The notes below the pieces were generated by a model that had not been told where the DNA came from, searched no databases, and worked only from the letters and a program-made list of their open reading frames with translations. A stretch of 64,000 nt of DNA from Allium sativum (Eukaryota > Streptophyta > Magnoliopsida > Asparagales > Amaryllidaceae), in contig CM060923.1 in NCBI GenBank assembly GCA_030737875.1, forward strand, positions 495,468,453-495,532,452, read 5' to 3'. How positions within the stretch are numbered: position 1 is the stretch's first letter; each line of letters opens with the position of its first letter. Shown here piece after piece: positions 59,001 to 64,000 of the stretch. Position numbers and translations under genes: made by a program.

Positions 59001-61708
59001 TTGAATATAAGCCGATATATTTTCTATTCAGAGCCTTGTATTTGATATCGAGTTGGATTTTTGGTTTGTCGTGATTGGTGTCTTCATTAACACTGTTCTT
59101 AAACCCAGTAGAGGAAAGAATAAATCTTTTTATTCAGATTTAATGAAGTTTACCAATTAATTAATATTTAATTGGAATGGAATAAAAGAATGGGATTTTT
59201 GGGTTTATTGTGAACGGTGTTTCAAATAACACTTGTTCTTTAACCCAATTAACAGTGAAGAATATGATTTGGAATTTATAATCTTTTAATTAAGATTTAT
59301 GGAATTTTCCAAAGTAAAGATTTCCAATTTAACATATTAAATTGGAATTGAATGGAATTCGATTTGGTAATAATCGAAGTGAGTTTCTGTGGAGGAAGAC
59401 TATTAATATATATGGAATTTAAAAGGCTTTGTCGTTATTCCATTTATATTATTTGTCGGATGCGGAAATTGATATCGATTATATATTAATATTGATTTTC
59501 CATGAAGATTCCATAATTAACGGAATGAGATTTTGGGTTTATCGTGAACCGTGTTTTAAATGACATTGGTTCTTTAACCCAGTTGAAGATAAGATTAATT
59601 TCTTAGCGTTGAATAATCATTAATATTGATTTTTGGGAAGATTAAAACAAAAAGGGGTTTTAATGAATCTATGATTAGATTTAAAAGTGAATGTGATAAT
59701 TAAAATTATCAATTCAAGAAAATGATCGTAAATGGAGTACCACTTGTTTTACTCCTAGCGATAGTTAAATCTTTAATTCGATTTGAACGTGATATGGTAA
59801 TTAAATTTACCGATAACACCGTGGTGTTAGATATGGAGTATTACCAGTTTTGCTCTAGGGGATGAATAGGTTGGATTGGGAAATAAAATAAATGATTATT
59901 TCGGTGTGGTTCGCTAATCCCGAGTAGTTTGGAAAACCTTAATATGGTTTGATAACCAAAGGAAGATTAAAGAATAAATTTAAAGAATTTGTCTTTGATA
60001 AAATTAATGGGAACCTTTCCCAATGGAAAAGAATATTTAATTAAAAGAATATTCTGGATTGGAATGAGGCATATGATGTGTTGTTATAGCACTTGATTAT
60101 AAGATATGCGGGTTATTCAAAAAGGTCGGGTTTATACCCATTCTGAATAACTGATTCGACGATGAGTCGAAGAGACGGAAGATGCTGCAAGACCGACGAT
60201 CTTCACATCGAATGGATGGGTGCTACTAATGCCCCCGATTGGAGTAGCTACCTTGAAGGGGGCTGAAGTGGTAGCCGTCCTGACGTATTTGTTGATTGTA
60301 CGGATATGCGACGAATAAGGTGCCTTCGGGTTCGTTTAGACCCAGAACGGACTTGTAAATGGATGGTGTGTCTGACATTGTATTCCATTATACTGTATTT
60401 GTTGATCTCTGCTTAATATATATCTGTTCGGTGGTAGAGAATTTGTTCTCTTGCTTAACACCCTTCTTTGAGACGTACGAGCTCAGAGGTTATATATCGG
60501 CAGAAATCAGTAATACGGTATGGATTAATAGTGTGGCATGCTGAGATGTAGTGATCCAAACTTTTGTTGAAAAGCAAAGTTTGATGGATGATGATCAAAG
60601 CGCAGCTTTAATATAGCACGACTTTGTGTACGGTTAATTCGCGAGCCTTACACCCCGGTATGGTGGGAAAATGATGGTTAGATCAGTATGCTTTTTAGAT
60701 GAGGATAGACACCCTATGGGTTGTCATGGATTCGGTCGACCGAGGTGAGGGATAGGGAACACCCCCCGATTTCCCTGATGGAGAGAGTTAGCGGTGTTTT
60801 CGCATGCCTGCGACGTAAACCGCAGTAACTTGTTTTTCTGGATAGTGCGGATGTGCATTTAAGGTTTTTTCGCATGCCTGCGACGTAAACCGTGGTGAAT
60901 TGCACTACGCAATCGATCTTTCGAATCAGTAACCACCAGTATGTAAATCCAATTTCCAAGTACGTGACATTTCGGTTTTGATTGTAGAGCCTAGTACTGG
61001 CGACATGATATATGGTACCCATGCCATCTATGATTGATACATTTATATTTGAAGTTATTTTCTTCACTTATAGTAATAATAAAAGATGAAATTTCACGTA
61101 TCAAGCATATTTGGCTATTATAAGGGAAAACCCTATCCTCCGGCTTGCGTTGCAATGTGTGATGGGACCTGGGTCTTATAATAGCTTCGTTTTCTTTATT
61201 TAGCATTGCGCTGTTTGTTTTATGCACTGGTATTCTTGGAAGGAAACCCGTTCCGTGATATACGGCGTGGTCCCTCGATTTACCTAACTTTAAAAATAAA
61301 GATTAATAACTGTTTTAGTTCTCACACCAGTCACATGACTTACCCGAAGTTTATTGTTTTAACCTAAACTCTGGGTGCCCTTATTTTCCACACGGGCAGC
61401 TAGTAGTTTCGGTTTTGCAGATTTATATTCACAGGATTCTGGTTTACAGCTGAAGCGATATTCGGAAAGCTCTGTATCCGTGTACTGTTTTCAGTTGTGC
61501 TTTGTATTGTTTTTCCGCTGCGATGTATTTGAATGTAATTTAAATCCGTGATATTTTCTGTGTAATATTTATCCATACTCTGTTATACTCTTGTATTCTG
61601 ATGGAATTGTTGTAATACGCAATGAAATGTTCTTCTGTTTGTGTTCTGATTTGTCGTGTTCTCGAAGCAATCCAGGCTTTACTTCATGGGGAAGTTTGGG
61701 TCTTTACA

Positions 61709-62724
61709 TTTGGTATCAGAGCTTTGGTTTACAGAGCTCGAGAACATGACATATTAGAATCGAACAAAAGAATTCATCAGAGATTGGATTAGTAATATCC
61801 AATGAGAATGACTCGTTAGAGATAGGATCAATAGTATCCTATAATGAGTGTGAAGAATATATTTTTAAAATGAAAGCAATTTTTTTTTTTGAAAATTTAA
61901 ACCATATACGTATTTGAATATTTATTTATATTGAATTTAGACAATCTAGTATAGGGAGATTTTGAGTATAGGCCTGACATGGCGTATATTCGAAGCCTCA
62001 GATACTAGATGGATATAGAATCACACTCTAGTCGCCCGGAGATGATACTGATGATTGATATATCATCATCAGTGTTTATGTTCGAGTTTCGAAATTGGGA
62101 TTTCTATATGATTCCAGTTGACTGGTGTGAGAACCAAAACTAGATAGGGTTATTGTTGTGATTAGGCATCAAAAATCTGACTTTATGGACTATGCATCAA
62201 AGTTATGAATTTGAAAACATAATCAACTAATTGATTGATGATTATGTTGTATAATTATTCCTTTATACCAACATATAGATACATGGGAAATTTAGGCCAA
62301 ATTGAACCAAATTTGAACTGTATTGAAGATTGTTTGGAAATGCATGCCTGTACATATATATGTATGAACAGGTTATTGCAAGGAGGCTAGAGAAGAGGAA
62401 TAAAATTGTTTGCCCGATAAATAGGTACATGTTTACTGTTTTCTATGGTTCTGGTTGATTTTGTGAGCCGCTTGGCCTTTTCTTTTTGGGCTGGAGAGGC
62501 CTGTATGGCAATTTCGGGATTTTCCCGGTGCTCCCGTACAAGGGAGGTTAGGGCGAATTTTTTCGAAAATTTAGGGTGTTAGCCAAATTTTTTGAAAAGT
62601 TCATAGAAACTGAAAAGTTGAAGAACTTAAGCCATAATGGAAATAATGATAGTTGAGTTGGTTTGTAAAACAACTTTCAGCTTCGTTCCTTTTCGGGGAT
62701 GAAAAAATTTTAAGTGGGGGAGAT
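61709..62724 (+). mobile_element. L3 internal region (1.02 kb, non-coding)
   Basis: Intact PBS TGGTATCAGAGC (61711-61722), twin hairpins 61783-61803 and 61811-61849, then AT-rich DNA. It closes with TTTTCGGGGATGAAAAAATT and AAGTGGGGGAGAT (62712-62724). No coding domain and no frame above about 60 codons. Confidence 0.92.
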
Positions 62725-64000
62725 TGTAATAACCCGGAAAATCCAAACCAATTTTAAATTTTTATTTTGGCAATTTTAATGAATTTTGAATATTTAAAAT
62801 GATTATTTTAAATAATAACGATGAGAAATTAATTTTGAATAGAAATAGAACGTATATATTTATTTGAATCATCGTTATAATATAAATATTTATTTTAAAT
62901 TATACAAGGAATTGAAAATGGCGCGGTAGTTCGAAAATTCGATATCAAATTTAAAATGAATGTACAAGATTCAAAATAAACCGGATTTTAGCGAAACCAA
63001 AAATATTAGAATCTATTTGAAAATATCTTTCCAACGAATCCGAAAAATTGAAATTTCATAGCGGGACTAAAAAGTTATGCCTAGTTGAAAATTCAGAATA
63101 GTCGCTATGGAAAATATAGCCCGTAAAAATAGCCATTTTGCAAACGACCTCCGTTTTCAATGAAACCACTTTCGTTGGATCCGGGATGTCAAGTTAAGTC
63201 AAATTCCAAAATTCGTAATTTTCTAAATCAATATGTGAGCGTGGCGAAGTAAAACGTATTTTGACAGTTTCAGTCAATTCAGATCGACCGGAAAATGGCC
63301 ATTTTCAAATGGTCTCAGAATTTGACGAAATTAGTTTTGTTGGGACCGTATCATCAATACGAAGCTAGAAAATATTTTTTGGGAATTTTTAGAGTCTGTA
63401 TGTGGCCCCGGTAAATTGAAATGTGTGTTCAAATTCAATATATTGATTTATATTTTGATTTTGACGAAAACTGATCGTACCTGTCGAACTGGCTTACGAT
63501 ACATATCCATTGTGTTCGGAATGGGGGTAATTAGCTAGGGATTATAGGCGGTGGGTCTCGTTCGGAGTTCAAAATAAAAAGCTACTTTTTGGAATTAATT
63601 AAAATAAAATATATAAATCTAGCCCTGGAATTTAATTGTCAAAGCCCTATCCCTCTTACCCCGTGGTCAACACTTGGTTCAGCCGCTAACTCCCCCCCTC
63701 TTCATTCCTTTACATGATAGATTTAGGAAAAAAACTTGCACTCCATAGTTCGATTGCGGCCATCGCCATCTCCACACCGCCCCACGCCCTCCGGCACCGC
63801 CTCTGATCTGCCCCTCCTCCCTCCAGCCGCCTTTTCTCCCCTCTCTCCTCTCCAAAAGCAGGACCCTAAACCCCAATCTCCCCTTAAACAGCTCCCCTCA
63901 CTACCTCCGACGCCGCCGGCCTGCTGAGACGCTCCACCGCCTACTATGATCACCCCCGCACCCCTATTCGACGCAGCCCTCCCCTGAAGTTCCAGTGCCA
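62725..64000 (+). repeat. L3 3' LTR, first 1.3 kb (continues beyond window)
   Basis: It starts TGTAATAACCCGG and aligns with 54884-56150 and 47052-48310. The GC-rich block begins near 63680. Minus-strand frames here (63679-63953) are shadows of the C-rich block. Confidence 0.93.

Larger units (their letters stand above)
54884..61708 (+). repeat. Shared middle LTR of the L2/L3 tandem (6825 bp)
   Basis: It starts TGTAATAATCCGG after a polypurine tract and ends GGTCTTTACA before a PBS. So it serves as 3' LTR of L2 and 5' LTR of L3. It has a TATATAAAC box at 55779-55787, a GC-rich block (55900-56380), an AT array (56400-57080), the palindrome 57185-57199, GAAATTCGAATTAAATT repeats (57965-58265), and the double CGCATGCCTGCG repeat at about 60800-60890. 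No host gene is seen in it. Confidence 0.94.

Noticed and set aside
61711..61722. TGGTATCAGAGC considered as part of a tRNA gene
   Set aside because: Only the 12-nt primer site is present, in the right place between LTR and interior; there is no cloverleaf.

Overview
The window is nuclear DNA of a seed plant, almost certainly a repeat-rich flowering plant; the species cannot be named from this sequence. The evidence is Ty3/gypsy chromovirus polyproteins, long plant-type LTRs, a primer-binding site of the plant initiator-Met tRNA type (TGGTATCAGAGC), and the lack of any host gene. All but about 121 bp (46931-47051) can be assigned to nested LTR retrotransposons of three families, here called G, H and L.

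Layout. (1) 1-5973: 3' part of element H1 (+), a decayed pol end plus a 4.56-kb 3' LTR. It sits in the 3' LTR of Lm, a minus-strand L element. (2) 5974-9004 and 19165-22706: Lm, made of a 3' LTR fragment, a 1.0-kb non-coding internal region and a 5' LTR split by element G. (3) 9005-19164: element G (+), a structurally complete chromovirus with 5' and 3' LTRs, PBS, PPT and target-site duplication (TSD) CCCGT. Its gag-pol frame is continuous but has four in-frame stops. (4) 22707-32886 and 45541-46930: element L1 (+), a 5' LTR remnant, a 1.0-kb internal region and a 6.3-kb 3' LTR. Lm inserted into its 5' LTR (TSD AAGGT) and H2 into its 3' LTR. (5) 32887-45535: element H2 (-), TSD TCTCC, with two nearly identical 3.73-kb LTRs, an open gag-protease frame, a collapsed pol, and an internal partial copy (gag start joined to an LTR end). 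(6) 47052-64000: a tandem L array (+): LTR (6.79 kb), internal (1.04 kb), LTR (6.83 kb), internal (1.02 kb), LTR start.

Insertion order from nesting and TSDs: the L1 and L2/L3 elements came first, then Lm into L1, then G and H1 into Lm; H2 went into L1 separately and looks young because its two LTRs are almost the same.

How the parts relate: L elements have LTRs of about 6.8 kb around only about 1 kb of non-coding DNA, so they cannot move on their own. They share the PBS and an extended GGGGACGAAA...AAGTGGGGGAGA polypurine module with H and G, which suggests they were moved by chromovirus proteins. The most interesting signals are structural: covarying stem-loops in the H LTR, covarying twin hairpins just after the PBS in L, a palindrome with compensatory changes in the L LTR, swapped GC-rich blocks in the L LTRs, and a three-LTR tandem array. 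No host protein gene, tRNA, rRNA or CRISPR array was found.
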